From assembly GCF_001457415.1 (NCBI RefSeq), contig NZ_LN881723.1:839246-903245 (forward strand): a stretch of 64,000 bases of DNA, in the 5' to 3' direction. The notes beneath the pieces were generated by a model, which had not been told where the DNA came from, did no database searches, and saw only the letters and a program-made list of their open reading frames with translations. Each line of letters starts with the position of its first letter. Position 1 is the first letter of the stretch. Source of the DNA: Gorillibacterium timonense. GTDB lineage: Bacteria > Bacillota > Bacilli > Paenibacillales > NBRC-103111. The position numbers were made by a program, and so were the translations under genes. This document shows positions 1 through 8,413 of this stretch, one piece after another.

Positions 1-300
1 TTCCACGGCCATTCCAGTCATGATGCTAAAGGGCTCTGATAAAAATTCTACGCCCCTATCCGCTAATTTTTTGCATTCGGTATGTACATCTTCAACGACA
101 AACCAAATGGTGGGCTTTACATCCTTATAAACGCTTTTTTCCTTTAGAATGATCGCGGGTTCTTCTTCTCCCACATTGAAAGCTGCCATTCTTTTTTCAG
201 CAAAATTAAATTTCAGCTCCAAACCTAAAACCTGTCCATAGAATTCCTGTGCTTCTCCGAGGTTATCAACACCCAGAAAAAAATTGTCGTACCGTTTCAT
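1..300 (-). CDS. VOC (glyoxalase/bleomycin-resistance) family protein, 3' part cut by the window edge
   Basis: The frame opens at an ATG (300-298) preceded by AGGAGG (minus strand, about 8 bases upstream) and runs off the left edge without a stop, giving about 100 residues. The N-terminus MKRYDNFFLGVDNLGEAQEF, followed by FYGQVLGLEL, is the first beta-alpha-beta-beta-beta module of the vicinal-oxygen-chelate fold. A later PTIWFVVEDV segment starts the second module. Substrate cannot be told; such stand-alone proteins include antibiotic-binding proteins and glyoxalase-like enzymes. It is divergent from the PadR gene at 460, so the PadR protein is its likely regulator (inference). Confidence 0.85.
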   Translation of the reverse strand, partial: MKRYDNFFLGVDNLGEAQEFYGQVLGLELKFNFAEKRMAAFNVGEEEPAIILKEKSVYKDVKPTIWFVVEDVHTECKKLADRGVEFLSEPFSIMTGMAVE

Positions 301-395
301 GGTTTATCCTCCTTGTGGTTCCAAGCTTCATGTGAAGAATGGAGAATTTCACATTGATTTTTGCTATATTTTACACTAGTATAATTTATAGTATT

Positions 396-424
396 TTGTC
401 AATGACACGAATACCTTTTATACT
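396..424 (+). promoter_or_regulatory. sigma-A promoter for the PadR gene
   Basis: TTGTCA (396-401), a 17-base spacer and TATACT (419-424) lie about 36 bases before the padR start. The divergent VOC gene must use the same AT-rich 301-459 interval; a TTGACA on the minus strand (402-397) overlaps this -35 box. Overlapping divergent promoters fit autoregulation by the PadR protein, but I could not define an operator with certainty. Confidence 0.6.
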
Positions 425-459
425 AATTTTAATGATAGCAATGCTCGGAGGGGTACATC

Positions 460-978
460 ATGTCAGCCATTGATTTGGTCGTTTTAGGTCTCGTTAAACA
501 GCAACCACAGGGGGCTTATGATATCCAAAAGGAATTAGCCCATCGAAACCTTTCCAGCTTCATCAAAGTCAGCACTCCTTCCATTTACAAGAAGGTTATT
601 CAATTGGAGGATAAGGGATACATCGAAGGTGATGTGATGAAAGCGGGAAAAATGCCGGAAAAGGCCGTTTACAGCATCACGGCGAAAGGAGAAGAATACT
701 TCCTGAATCTAATGAGGAAGATGTCGGAGCAACCCGTAAATCTTTTTTTGGATTTTAATTCCGTCATCATGAATCTTGATTTAGTCCCTGAGGAAACGAA
801 GGATCACTACCTATCCCAAATCAAAGACAAGATTACGATTTTAAAAGAGCAAATCGTTGAAAACATCGCTTTGAAACCTCATATTCCTCAAACGGGAAAA
901 AGCATCTTATCTCAACAGCTGGCGTTAGCTGAAACCCTTGAACTGTGGATAAATGAAGGATCAAACAAAGAGGAATAA
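460..978 (+). CDS. PadR family transcriptional regulator
   Basis: This 172-residue protein has an N-terminal PadR winged-helix domain (residues 1-80). Recognisable features are LVLGLVKQQPQGAYDIQKEL, the recognition helix TPSIYKKVIQLEDKGYIE, and a wing ending KAVYSITAKGEEYF. A helical dimerisation tail follows (about 95-170). PadR proteins are mostly repressors of divergent detoxification or efflux genes, released by small ligands. The start is supported by GGAGGGG at 447-453. It is divergent from the VOC gene, which makes that gene the first candidate target. The ligand is unknown. Confidence 0.88.
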   Translation: MSAIDLVVLGLVKQQPQGAYDIQKELAHRNLSSFIKVSTPSIYKKVIQLEDKGYIEGDVMKAGKMPEKAVYSITAKGEEYFLNLMRKMSEQPVNLFLDFNSVIMNLDLVPEETKDHYLSQIKDKITILKEQIVENIALKPHIPQTGKSILSQQLALAETLELWINEGSNKEE

Positions 979-981
979 TCC

Positions 982-1019
982 AAAAAAAGCGCCTTCCCGA
1001 TCGATTCGGGAAGGCGCTT
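982..1019 (-). terminator. Rho-independent terminator of the nspC operon
   Basis: A perfect 14-bp stem (987-1000 with 1006-1019) has a 5-base loop. On the minus strand it is followed by a run of T (complement of the A run at 982-988). It therefore ends the minus-strand nspC transcript. It may also slow the convergent padR transcript. Confidence 0.9.
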
Positions 1020-1039
1020 CGTTATGTTCGACCACCTGT

Positions 1040-2176
1040 TCAGGACAGCCGGTTACGGTAATCTTCGTACTGGAAGCTGCGGACGACCTTGATGCCCTTC
1101 CCCTCTTGATAGAGGGCGATGGACGGCAGGTTCACGCCGTTGAACATGTGATTCTTGACCATCGTGTAATGCGCCATATCCGTGAAGACGAGCTTGTCAC
1201 CGGCTTTCAGCGGCTCCGGGAACGAATAGTCGCCGATCACGTCGCCGGCCAGGCAGGTCAGCCCGCCGAGGCGGTACGTATGGGCGAATTCGCCGGCCGC
1301 GCCCGCACCGATGATGGTCGGGCGATACGGCATCTCCAGCACATCCGGCATGTGGCAGGTGGCGGAGGTGTCGAGAATGGCCAGGTTCATGCCGTTGTCG
1401 ATCGTATCCAGCACCGTCGTCACCAGGTACCCGGTGTTCAGCGCGATCGCCTCTCCCGGCTCCAGATAGACATGTACGCCGTACTTATCCTGGATATGCG
1501 TGATGCAGCGGATGAGCCGCTCGATATCGTAATCCGGGCGGGTGATGTGATGCCCGCCGCCGAAGTTCAGCCATTTCATGCCGGGTAGGAACTCCCCGAA
1601 CTTCTCCTCCACCGCGGCAAGCGTCCGCTCCAGCGTATCGGAGTTCTGCTCGCAGAGGGCATGGAAGTGAAGGCCGTCGAGCCCCTCCAGCTCCTCCGGA
1701 CGGAAATTGGCCCGCGTGACGCCGAGCCGGGAAAAGGCATAGCACGGATCATACAGCGGCGTCGCCACCTCCGAATATTCCGGATTGACGCGGATGCCGC
1801 AGGAGATCTTCTTCGGATGCGCTTGTACCTTATCCTTGAACCGATTCCATTGGTCAAACGAATTGAAGACGATGTGATCGGAATACGTCAGGATCTCGTC
1901 GAATTCACTGTCCACATATGCGGGAGCGTAGACGTGAACCTCCTTGCTCATCTCCTCGTAGCCGAGGCGAGCTTCGAACAGGGAGCTGGACGTGACGCCC
2001 TTCAGGTATTCCCCGATAAGCGGATAGAGCTCGAACATCGAGAAGCCTTTTTGGGCGAGCAAAATGCTCGCGCCCGTGCGGTCCTGCACAGACTTCAAAA
2101 TCTCCAGGTTGCGGCGAATCAGCCGTTCGTCAACGAGGTAGCTAGGTGAAGGCAGCGAACGGATGTCGATGTCCAT
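1040..2176 (-). CDS. nspC: Carboxynorspermidine/carboxyspermidine decarboxylase
   Basis: This 378-residue PLP enzyme belongs to the alanine-racemase-fold (group IV) decarboxylases. It removes CO2 from carboxynorspermidine or carboxyspermidine to give norspermidine or spermidine in the aspartate-semialdehyde-dependent polyamine route. The PLP lysine is in LLAQKGFSMFELYP (about residue 43). Other family signatures are GLHFHALCEQ, WLNFGGGHHITRPDYD, the phosphate-binding EPGEA and the C-terminal catalytic TCHMPD. The length is normal for NspC/CASDC. Its ATG overlaps the stop of the upstream dehydrogenase by one base (TAATG), so the two are translationally coupled. Confidence 0.93.
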   Translation of the reverse strand: MDIDIRSLPSPSYLVDERLIRRNLEILKSVQDRTGASILLAQKGFSMFELYPLIGEYLKGVTSSSLFEARLGYEEMSKEVHVYAPAYVDSEFDEILTYSDHIVFNSFDQWNRFKDKVQAHPKKISCGIRVNPEYSEVATPLYDPCYAFSRLGVTRANFRPEELEGLDGLHFHALCEQNSDTLERTLAAVEEKFGEFLPGMKWLNFGGGHHITRPDYDIERLIRCITHIQDKYGVHVYLEPGEAIALNTGYLVTTVLDTIDNGMNLAILDTSATCHMPDVLEMPYRPTIIGAGAAGEFAHTYRLGGLTCLAGDVIGDYSFPEPLKAGDKLVFTDMAHYTMVKNHMFNGVNLPSIALYQEGKGIKVVRSFQYEDYRNRLS

Positions 2177-3384
2177 TATTTCACCTCGTCAAGCATGACG
2201 GGCGAGAGTTCTTCCTGCCAAGGCAGTCCGTGCTTGTTCAGAGCGTCCATATACGGGTCCGGATCGAACTCTTCCACGTTGTAGACGCCGGGCTTCTTCC
2301 AAACGCCTTGGAGAATCAGCATCGCGCCGATCATGGCCGGGACGCCGGTCGTATAGGAGATGGCCTGGGAGCCGACTTCTGCGTAAGCTTCCTGATGGTC
2401 GCAGACGTTGTAGACGTAGTAGGTCTTTTCCTTGCCGTCCTTCACGCCGCGAATGATGCAGCCGATGTTGGTCTTGCCCTTCGTGCGCGGTCCGAGGGAC
2501 GCCGGGTCCGGCAGGATCGCTTTCAGGAAATGCAGCGGGATGATCTCTTGACCCTCGAACTTAATCGGCTCAATGGAGGTCATGCCGACATTTTCCAACA
2601 CCTTCAAGTGATTCAGGTAGTTGTCCGAGAACGTCATCCAGAAGCGGATGCGTTTCAGACCTTTTATGTTAACCGCAAGCGATTCAAGCTCTTCATGATA
2701 CAAAAGGTAAATATTCTTCGGACCGATCTGGTCGAAATCGTACGTCTGCTTGACGGACAGCGGAGCGGTTTCGATCCATTTGCCGTCTTCATAATAGCGG
2801 CCGTTCGCCGTAATTTCGCGGATGTTGATCTCCGGGTTGAAATTCGTGGCGAAGGGATAGCCGTGATCGCCGCCGTTGGCGTCCAGAATATCGATGGAAT
2901 GAATTTCGTCAAAATGATGCTTTTGAGCATACGCGCAAAAAACGCCGGTTACCCCCGGGTCGAAGCCGCTGCCAAGAAGAGCGGTGATTCCCGCTTGCTC
3001 GAACTTTTCCCGGTAAGCCCATTGCCATTTGTATTCGAATTTCGGCGTATCGGGCGGTTCGTAATTGGCCGTGTCCACATAGTGGACTTTGGTTGCCAGG
3101 CAGGCGTCCATGATGCTCAGATCCTGATAAGGAAGAGCGACATTGATGACCACATCCGGCTGAAAGCTGCGGATCAGGGCGATGACCTCATCCGTGTTAT
3201 CGGCGTCCAGTTGAGCAGTTTGGATCTTCGTGCGTCCTCCGTCAAGCTTGGCTTTCAGGGCGTCGCACTTCTCCTTCGTCCTGCTCGCGATGCAAATTTC
3301 CTCAAATACGTCCGGATTCTGGCAGCATTTGTGTACGACTACACTCGCTACGCCGCCAGCGCCAATAATCAACGCCTTTCCCAA
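2176..3384 (-). CDS. Carboxynorspermidine/carboxyspermidine synthase (saccharopine dehydrogenase family)
   Basis: This 402-residue NAD(P)H-dependent enzyme condenses a diamine with aspartate semialdehyde to make the carboxy-polyamine that the downstream decarboxylase uses. The Rossmann motif GKALIIGAGGVASVVVHKC is at the extreme N-terminus, and PDVVINVALPY and GSGFDPGVTGVFCAYAQ are typical of the saccharopine-dehydrogenase-like group. The frame is open further upstream, but I chose the TTG at 3384-3382. It follows GGAGG by 9 bases and places the nucleotide fold at residue 2. No ATG fits this frame near the ribosome site. Confidence 0.88.
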   Translation of the reverse strand: MGKALIIGAGGVASVVVHKCCQNPDVFEEICIASRTKEKCDALKAKLDGGRTKIQTAQLDADNTDEVIALIRSFQPDVVINVALPYQDLSIMDACLATKVHYVDTANYEPPDTPKFEYKWQWAYREKFEQAGITALLGSGFDPGVTGVFCAYAQKHHFDEIHSIDILDANGGDHGYPFATNFNPEINIREITANGRYYEDGKWIETAPLSVKQTYDFDQIGPKNIYLLYHEELESLAVNIKGLKRIRFWMTFSDNYLNHLKVLENVGMTSIEPIKFEGQEIIPLHFLKAILPDPASLGPRTKGKTNIGCIIRGVKDGKEKTYYVYNVCDHQEAYAEVGSQAISYTTGVPAMIGAMLILQGVWKKPGVYNVEEFDPDPYMDALNKHGLPWQEELSPVMLDEVK

Positions 3385-3435
3385 AATAGCATTCCTCCAG
3401 TTCAATAGGGCTTTGCTTTCCAACAAACAAAATTG

Positions 3436-3464
3436 ATTATACCTATAATGGTATGCAATAGCAA
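3436..3464 (-). promoter_or_regulatory. Sigma-A promoter of the carboxyspermidine operon
   Basis: Read on the minus strand there is TTGCTA (3464-3459), a 17-base spacer and a perfect TATAAT (3441-3436). This lies about 50 bases before the TTG start of the dehydrogenase. Confidence 0.65.
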
Positions 3465-3637
3465 TAAATTCGGACAAATACCGGGATTATTTCGGGTTTC
3501 GCAAGCATTTGCCCACAAATTCTTAAAGATATGTAAAGCTTGTCAGCGTTTTTCTGCAAAATGCTAGAGAATTCTCCGATTTTCACGAACAAATGTGTAC
3601 CTTTACTTGCCGATGTGTGGGTCTTTTTCCCAGAGTT

Positions 3638-3667
3638 TGAATAAAAATGGGCCAGCAGCAAATAGTA
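3638..3667 (+). promoter_or_regulatory. Possible sigma-G (forespore) promoter of the gerA operon
   Basis: TGAATA (3638-3643), a 17-base spacer and AATAGTA (3661-3667) resemble the sigma-G consensus TGAATA-N17/18-CATACTA. GerA-type operons are known to be forespore expressed. The predicted start of transcription lies very close to the ribosome site at 3673-3680, which weakens the call. Confidence 0.4.
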
Positions 3668-3686
3668 TGCCCAAGAGGTGACAGAG

Positions 3687-5204
3687 ATGGAACATCCTAC
3701 AGCGAATCCAGAGAGCATTCGACACCTTCCTCTCTCCTCAGATCTCGATGCAACTATCGCGCAGCTCAAGTCTGCATTTGGGAATAGCTCCGATCTGATC
3801 ATTCGGAGTCAGGATGGGATGAGCCTCCCTGTCCAAGTCGCAGTAGTATACATCGCGGGTGTTACGAACAAGCAGCTGATCGATTCCTTTGTGGGGCAAG
3901 CTCTAGCCTCCGAAACGATTCTCAAAGAATCCACCGAATCGGAAGCGGGTGCGCCTGTTTTTCGTCAAGTGAAAGCAGCGGCGTTCCGTTATGGCAAGGA
4001 AGTCGTCATTTCGAATTTCACGGAATTAGGTGAAGCTCTACTTGGCGGATTAACGGTAGTCCTTGTTGATGGAATGAGCCAAGCCATCGGTGCCGATACA
4101 AGTGGGATGGAAGAAAGAGCGGTCACCGAAGCGTCCACTCAGGTTGCGATTCGTGGCCCCAAGGAAGCCTTCACGGAATCGATCGGAACGAATATTGCGC
4201 TAGTGCGCAAACGCATCAAGAATCCTGCTTTATGGCTGGAATCGATGAAGATCGGCTCGGTAACCCAAACCGATGTGTCCATCATGTACATTCATGGAAT
4301 TGCAGACGAAAAGCAGGTGCGGGACTTGAAAACCAAGCTGGAAGCGATCCGTACCGACTCCATTCTTGAATCCGGCTACATTGAACAATTGATTGAAGAA
4401 AACAAATACTCCCCGTTCCCGACGATGTTCAATACCGAGCGGCCGGATAGTGTAGCCGGAAATCTGCTGGAGGGGCGAATCGCTATTTTTGTAAACGGAA
4501 CCCCCTTTGTGCTGATTGCACCGACGACGTTCTTCATGTTTTTTCATACCGTTGAGGATTACTATCAGCGTTACGACATCTCTTCCCTGCTTCGGCTGCT
4601 GCGGATCATCTGCCTGTTTATTTCGTTATTCGGACCCGCCCTTTTCATTGCCGCGCTCAATTATCACCAGGAGATGATCCCTACTCCGCTCTTGATCAGC
4701 TTGGCCTCACAGCGGGAGGGTGTTCCTTTTCCCATCTTCATCGAGGCCCTGCTGATGGAAATCACATTTGAGGTCATCCGCGAGGCCGGTATTCGTTTGC
4801 CTTCCTCCATCGGACAAACGGTGTCCATCATTGGGGGCTTGGTGCTCGGGCAGGCCGCGGTTCAGGCAGGAATCGTATCCTCGGCCATGGTCATTGTCGT
4901 TTCCGTAACGGGCATCTCTAGCTTTGCAACCCCAGCGTTCAACATGGCTTTATCTGTGCGAATGCTTCGGTTTTTCATCATGTTTGCCGCCGGTTTTATG
5001 GGACTTTTCGGGATTGTTATCGCTGGCTTGATTCTGAGCGCCCATCTGTGCAGCCTTCAATTCTTGGGAACCCCCTATCTGTCTCCGCTAGCTCCCTTCT
5101 CTTCAAAGGGCCAATCGGATACGCTAATTCGCTCCCATAAGGCGTTATCGAAATCGGCTAACCAAGGGACGAAGAACGGTACGGGAAAAGGTGGTCCCAG
5201 ATGA
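3687..5204 (+). CDS. gerAA: Spore germination protein, GerA (A subunit) family
   Basis: This is the A subunit of a germinant receptor in the spore inner membrane, about 505 residues. A soluble N-terminal domain (about 1-280) contains the GerA signatures TQVAIRGPKEAFTESIGTNI and ALVRKRIKN. A C-terminal membrane domain has about five to six helices (about 285-460), including the AALNYHQEMIPTPLLISLAS and EALLMEITFEVIREAGIRLP stretches typical of GerAA/GerKA. A GTG nine bases upstream is in frame, but it overlaps the AAGAGGTG ribosome site, so the ATG at 3687 is preferred. It overlaps the next gene by 4 bases (ATGA). Confidence 0.93.
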   Translation: MEHPTANPESIRHLPLSSDLDATIAQLKSAFGNSSDLIIRSQDGMSLPVQVAVVYIAGVTNKQLIDSFVGQALASETILKESTESEAGAPVFRQVKAAAFRYGKEVVISNFTELGEALLGGLTVVLVDGMSQAIGADTSGMEERAVTEASTQVAIRGPKEAFTESIGTNIALVRKRIKNPALWLESMKIGSVTQTDVSIMYIHGIADEKQVRDLKTKLEAIRTDSILESGYIEQLIEENKYSPFPTMFNTERPDSVAGNLLEGRIAIFVNGTPFVLIAPTTFFMFFHTVEDYYQRYDISSLLRLLRIICLFISLFGPALFIAALNYHQEMIPTPLLISLASQREGVPFPIFIEALLMEITFEVIREAGIRLPSSIGQTVSIIGGLVLGQAAVQAGIVSSAMVIVVSVTGISSFATPAFNMALSVRMLRFFIMFAAGFMGLFGIVIAGLILSAHLCSLQFLGTPYLSPLAPFSSKGQSDTLIRSHKALSKSANQGTKNGTGKGGPR

Positions 5205-6400
5205 AGGCCCGATGGAGGCGCGGATTTGTCCTTTTCCTATGCCTATCTCTCCTGCTCACGGGTTGCTGGAACAGCAGGGAGTTGAATACCCTCGCGATCG
5301 TGAGCGGCCTCGGAATCGACAAGCTGGACAATCAAGAGGGATATCGCGTCTCGTTCCAAATCGTACTTCCATCGTCCACTTCATCCAAGCCGGAAAGCTC
5401 CGTGGGAGGGGCGGGAATCATCATAAACACCGCCACCGACAAAACGTTGTTTGGAGCTTTGCGCAAAGCCTCGAAGAAAACATCCCGGCAGCTTTTCTTT
5501 GCTCACTGCCAGCTCGTGATCCTTGGAGAAGAGTTAGCAAAGGACGGTCTGGGAACCGTTTTTGACATTTTCGAACGCTCGCATGAACTCCGGCTGAACA
5601 CGGCCGTACTTGTTTCAAGGGGAACGGATGCCGCGTCTATCTTAAAGATTTTGCTTCCGGCGGACAATGTTCCTTCGATTGGAGTAGTAAAAAAAAACCA
5701 GATCACATCCAAGGTTTGGGGAGAAAACAACAGTGTCGACGTCATGGAGGTCATCCAGCAGCTTACGGGAGAAGGGGACACGATCATAAGCGGCGTCCGG
5801 ATTATCGGAGACAAAGAAGGTGGCAAGAAAAAAAAGGACTTGGAACAAACGGAGCTGCCTTCCGTCGTCGTCATGAGCGGTATGGGTGTGTTTAAAAAAG
5901 GGAAATTGACGCGCTGGGTCGACGGTCATGAGGCCAGAGGAACCTTGACGGTTTTGGACAAGCTGAAGGAAACCGTTGTAAACATCGACAATCAAGATCA
6001 AGCAGAAGCAATTGCCGTCAACATTTTCTCTTCGAAGACAAACGTCAAGGTGAGCATGCGGGGAGGCGTTCCCCATTTTCAAGTAAGCATCCTGGAGGAA
6101 GGGAATATAACGGAAACCAAGCTCGATGTAAACCTGAGCGACCGGAAAACCATCGCCATCCTGGAGAGAAAGCTGGAAAAGAAGACGAAAGACGAGGTTA
6201 TCCGGACGATTCAAGCCGCTCAGGAGAAAGAGAGCGATCCCTTTAAGTTCGGCAACGAATTGAAACGAGCTCATCCGGCAGAGTGGAAAAAGGTTGGGGA
6301 GAATTGGGATTCCGCCTTCGCAAGCGGAGTACTCGATGTCGCTGTCGAAGCGCATATCCGCACCACCGGAATGAGATTAAATCCCTATTCCGCAAAATAA
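5201..6400 (+). CDS. gerAC: Spore germination lipoprotein, GerC subunit
   Basis: This 399-residue lipoprotein is the C subunit of the germinant receptor. It has a basic signal peptide and the lipobox LLLTGC (Cys about residue 22). The GerC family opening CWNSRELNTLAIVSGLGIDK and VSFQIVLPS follows. The ATG overlaps the stop of gerAA. The order here is A-C-B rather than the commoner A-B-C, as in some gerK-type operons. A small hairpin (6405-6420) separates it from the next gene. Confidence 0.93.
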   Translation: MKARWRRGFVLFLCLSLLLTGCWNSRELNTLAIVSGLGIDKLDNQEGYRVSFQIVLPSSTSSKPESSVGGAGIIINTATDKTLFGALRKASKKTSRQLFFAHCQLVILGEELAKDGLGTVFDIFERSHELRLNTAVLVSRGTDAASILKILLPADNVPSIGVVKKNQITSKVWGENNSVDVMEVIQQLTGEGDTIISGVRIIGDKEGGKKKKDLEQTELPSVVVMSGMGVFKKGKLTRWVDGHEARGTLTVLDKLKETVVNIDNQDQAEAIAVNIFSSKTNVKVSMRGGVPHFQVSILEEGNITETKLDVNLSDRKTIAILERKLEKKTKDEVIRTIQAAQEKESDPFKFGNELKRAHPAEWKKVGENWDSAFASGVLDVAVEAHIRTTGMRLNPYSAK

Positions 6401-6441
6401 CCGCGAGCGGCTTTCCGCTCTCGTCTGGAGTGTTCTGACGG

Positions 6442-7539
6442 ATGACAAATGAAACGATCAGCCCCAAACAGCTTTTCGCCTTGATGATCTTGTTTGAACT
6501 CGGGACGGCGCTTGTGGTTCCAATCGGACTGGAGAGCGGGCACGCCATCTGGTTGTCCATTTTGCTCGCACTTCCCGGTGGTTTGCTGTTATTTTTGATT
6601 TTCAGCGATTTACATCGCCGGCATCCGGGTGCAAGCTTCAGCAGCTGCATGCAAAAGATAATGGGCAAGTGGATCGGTTTTGCGCTGAGTCTGTTGTACA
6701 TTTCATTTTTTTTGCTGAACGGTTCCCGAAATTTACGGGAATCGGGAAATCTCCTGCTATCCGCCTATTACGACCAAACACCGATCCTGTTCATGAACGC
6801 GATAATGGTTATCGCGATTGTTTATTTCATGAGGAAGGGGGTCAACGTCTTCGGAAGAACATCTGAAATCTATCTTTTCGTCATCGCTATGATTGGAATC
6901 ATCTGCAATTTTGTCGTGATCGCATCCGGTCTGGTGAAGCTGCACAACCTGTTCCCTCTGCATATGCAGGACTGGAAAGGAGCGCTGAGTTCGGCCTACC
7001 CCGATATCTGGTTGTTCCCCTTTGGGGAGACCCTCCTCTTCTCAATCCTGCTGCCCTATCTATCGAAATCGAAATCCGCGAGGAAAACGGGTTTGCTTGC
7101 GATGTTGACAAGCGGTTTGCTCCTCAGCTTCACGCATGCGATCGAAATATCCGTACTCGGCGAGGACATCTACGGACGAACGACGTTTCCTCTGTTCACC
7201 ACCATTTCGCTCGTGAATGTAGCGAATTTCATTCAGCGCCTCGATGCATTCGTTATGCTGGCCATGATCATTTGTGTCTTTTTTAAGGCGACGGCTTATT
7301 GTTTTGGCGCCTGCATCCTGGCGGCAGACCTATTTCACGTTCAGGATTTCCGGATGTTGGCGGTTCCGATCGGCGTGGTTCTTCTGTTTACCTCTCTCAT
7401 CAGTGCCGAAAATTACGTCATCCATCTGGATGAAGGAAAAGTGGCCATGGCCTACATTTTGCCGGTTACGAATGTGCTTATACCAGCCATTCTGGCTGTG
7501 GTCGACCGGGTACGGACGAAATTCGGACTTTACCGGTGA
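6442..7539 (+). CDS. gerAB: Spore germination permease-like protein, GerB subunit
   Basis: This 365-residue integral membrane protein of the APC superfamily has about ten predicted helices. It is the germinant-binding B subunit of Ger receptors. The N-terminal ISPKQLFALMILFELGTALV and GHAIWLSILLALPGGLLLFL are typical. It is the last receptor gene and follows gerAC by 41 bases, with GGAG at 6427-6430 as the ribosome site. The germinant cannot be deduced from sequence. Confidence 0.92.
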   Translation: MTNETISPKQLFALMILFELGTALVVPIGLESGHAIWLSILLALPGGLLLFLIFSDLHRRHPGASFSSCMQKIMGKWIGFALSLLYISFFLLNGSRNLRESGNLLLSAYYDQTPILFMNAIMVIAIVYFMRKGVNVFGRTSEIYLFVIAMIGIICNFVVIASGLVKLHNLFPLHMQDWKGALSSAYPDIWLFPFGETLLFSILLPYLSKSKSARKTGLLAMLTSGLLLSFTHAIEISVLGEDIYGRTTFPLFTTISLVNVANFIQRLDAFVMLAMIICVFFKATAYCFGACILAADLFHVQDFRMLAVPIGVVLLFTSLISAENYVIHLDEGKVAMAYILPVTNVLIPAILAVVDRVRTKFGLYR

Positions 7540-7586
7540 AGCCGTAATGTCGATCGTACCCATGCCGATACGAAGATAACAACGGA

Positions 7587-7820
7587 TTAGCCTTTCGTCC
7601 TCCGATTGTGCTTTTTCTTGCGCGTATCTGCCCAGGCAGCCACAAGTGGAGCGACCAGAAAGCAAACGATGGCGATGGACTCTTGGATCGATGTGGTGCG
7701 AAAGAGATAGAGAATAGGGTGAAACACCGAAAACCAACTCATCCCGGACAGCAAATCGATGAAGACGACCATGGCGGATGCGAGCAACAACAGAACTCCA
7801 TAGAGCCAAATGATTTTCAT
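7587..7820 (-). CDS. Small two-helix membrane protein, function unknown
   Basis: This 77-residue protein opens MKIIWLYGVLLLLASAMVVF and has two or three hydrophobic stretches (about 3-22, 27-40, 45-66). The basic tail TRKKKHNRRTKG would face the cytoplasm. The ATG at 7820 follows GAAGGAGG closely; a longer reading to 7877 lacks a good ribosome site. It is convergent with gerAB. I recognise no family. Confidence 0.6.
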   Translation of the reverse strand: MKIIWLYGVLLLLASAMVVFIDLLSGMSWFSVFHPILYLFRTTSIQESIAIVCFLVAPLVAAWADTRKKKHNRRTKG

Positions 7821-8237
7821 AGGAGAGGGCCTCCTTCGATAGAGTTTCGCTGCGAATTCGGAATGAACCTGGGACAATGCTCGTATAAACCGATTGCAGA
7901 AACCAACGTTTGAGTCGACATGTTCTTGGCTAGTATTGCCCCGTGTAAATGATCATAGTCTTGACCGATGACATGCAATGCCCTCTGTGCCTTAGAGCGC
8001 CCGTTACACGTTTCAGAGCCCGCCCTCCGCATTCTCGTGAGTCTTTGGATTACGGTTCTCCAGTCTCTCTGTACCCTCAGGAGCAGCCTTTCTCCGAAAA
8101 GACTCGGCTCCATTCTTCGACACGTTAACTCAATGATGCATCAATGCGTCAATCCAGCCACTCGTCAATGATAATTGTCTCACACTTCTCCCTTTAATTT
8201 TCAATTTTACAGACTCGTGACAACTTGGCTTCTCTCA
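7821..8237. other. Intergenic region, about 420 bases without a recognised gene
   Basis: Short open frames exist on both strands, but none has a ribosome site and a protein-like sequence. I looked for the core motifs of S-box (SAM), T-box and cobalamin elements and did not see them. The region separates the germination genes from the promoter of the nitrogenase-like cluster. Confidence 0.5.
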
Positions 8238-8266
8238 TTGACAGGAATAGGTCTATGCCCTACGAT
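8238..8266 (+). promoter_or_regulatory. Sigma-A promoter of the nitrogenase-like cluster
   Basis: A perfect TTGACA (8238-8243), a 17-base spacer and TACGAT (8261-8266) lie about 150 bases upstream of the nifB-like start. An inverted repeat, TTATCC (8266-8271) and GGATAA (8286-8291), sits right at the expected transcription start and could be an operator. I see no GlnR-type TGTNA-N7-TNACA site, which normal Paenibacillus nif operons would carry. Confidence 0.65.
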
Positions 8267-8331
8267 TATCCCATTAAATCTCATTGGATAAGTAAGAATT
8301 AAACCTACACCGAGCCGACTGGATCACCAGA

Positions 8332-8378
8332 GGCCGGACTCCTACCGCTTTCGACCAAGCGGCGAGTCCGGCCTTTTT
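8332..8378 (+). terminator. Terminator hairpin in the leader of the nifB-like gene (possible attenuator)
   Basis: GGCCGGACTC (8332-8341) pairs with GAGTCCGGCC (8364-8373). A second stem, CCGCTT with AAGCGG (8345-8350, 8357-8362), lies inside it, and five T follow. It lies about 65 bases after the probable transcription start and 36 bases before the gene, so transcripts from the 8238 promoter must read through it. That arrangement is typical of attenuation or antitermination. No known riboswitch class is recognised in the short leader. Confidence 0.7.
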
Positions 8379-8413
8379 GCGTAATCCGTTTGCCGAAGGA
8401 AAGGAGCAGCCTC

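Noticed and set aside
2146..3408. A 420-codon plus-strand frame opposite the carboxyspermidine synthase gene
   Set aside because: No ribosome site and no protein-like pattern; the minus-strand enzyme is certain.
7878..8237. SAM (S-box) riboswitch or T-box leader for the sulfur-related cluster
   Set aside because: I looked for the S-box core and the T-box AGGGTGGNACCGCG motif on both strands and found neither; the promoter at 8238 also lies downstream of most of this region.
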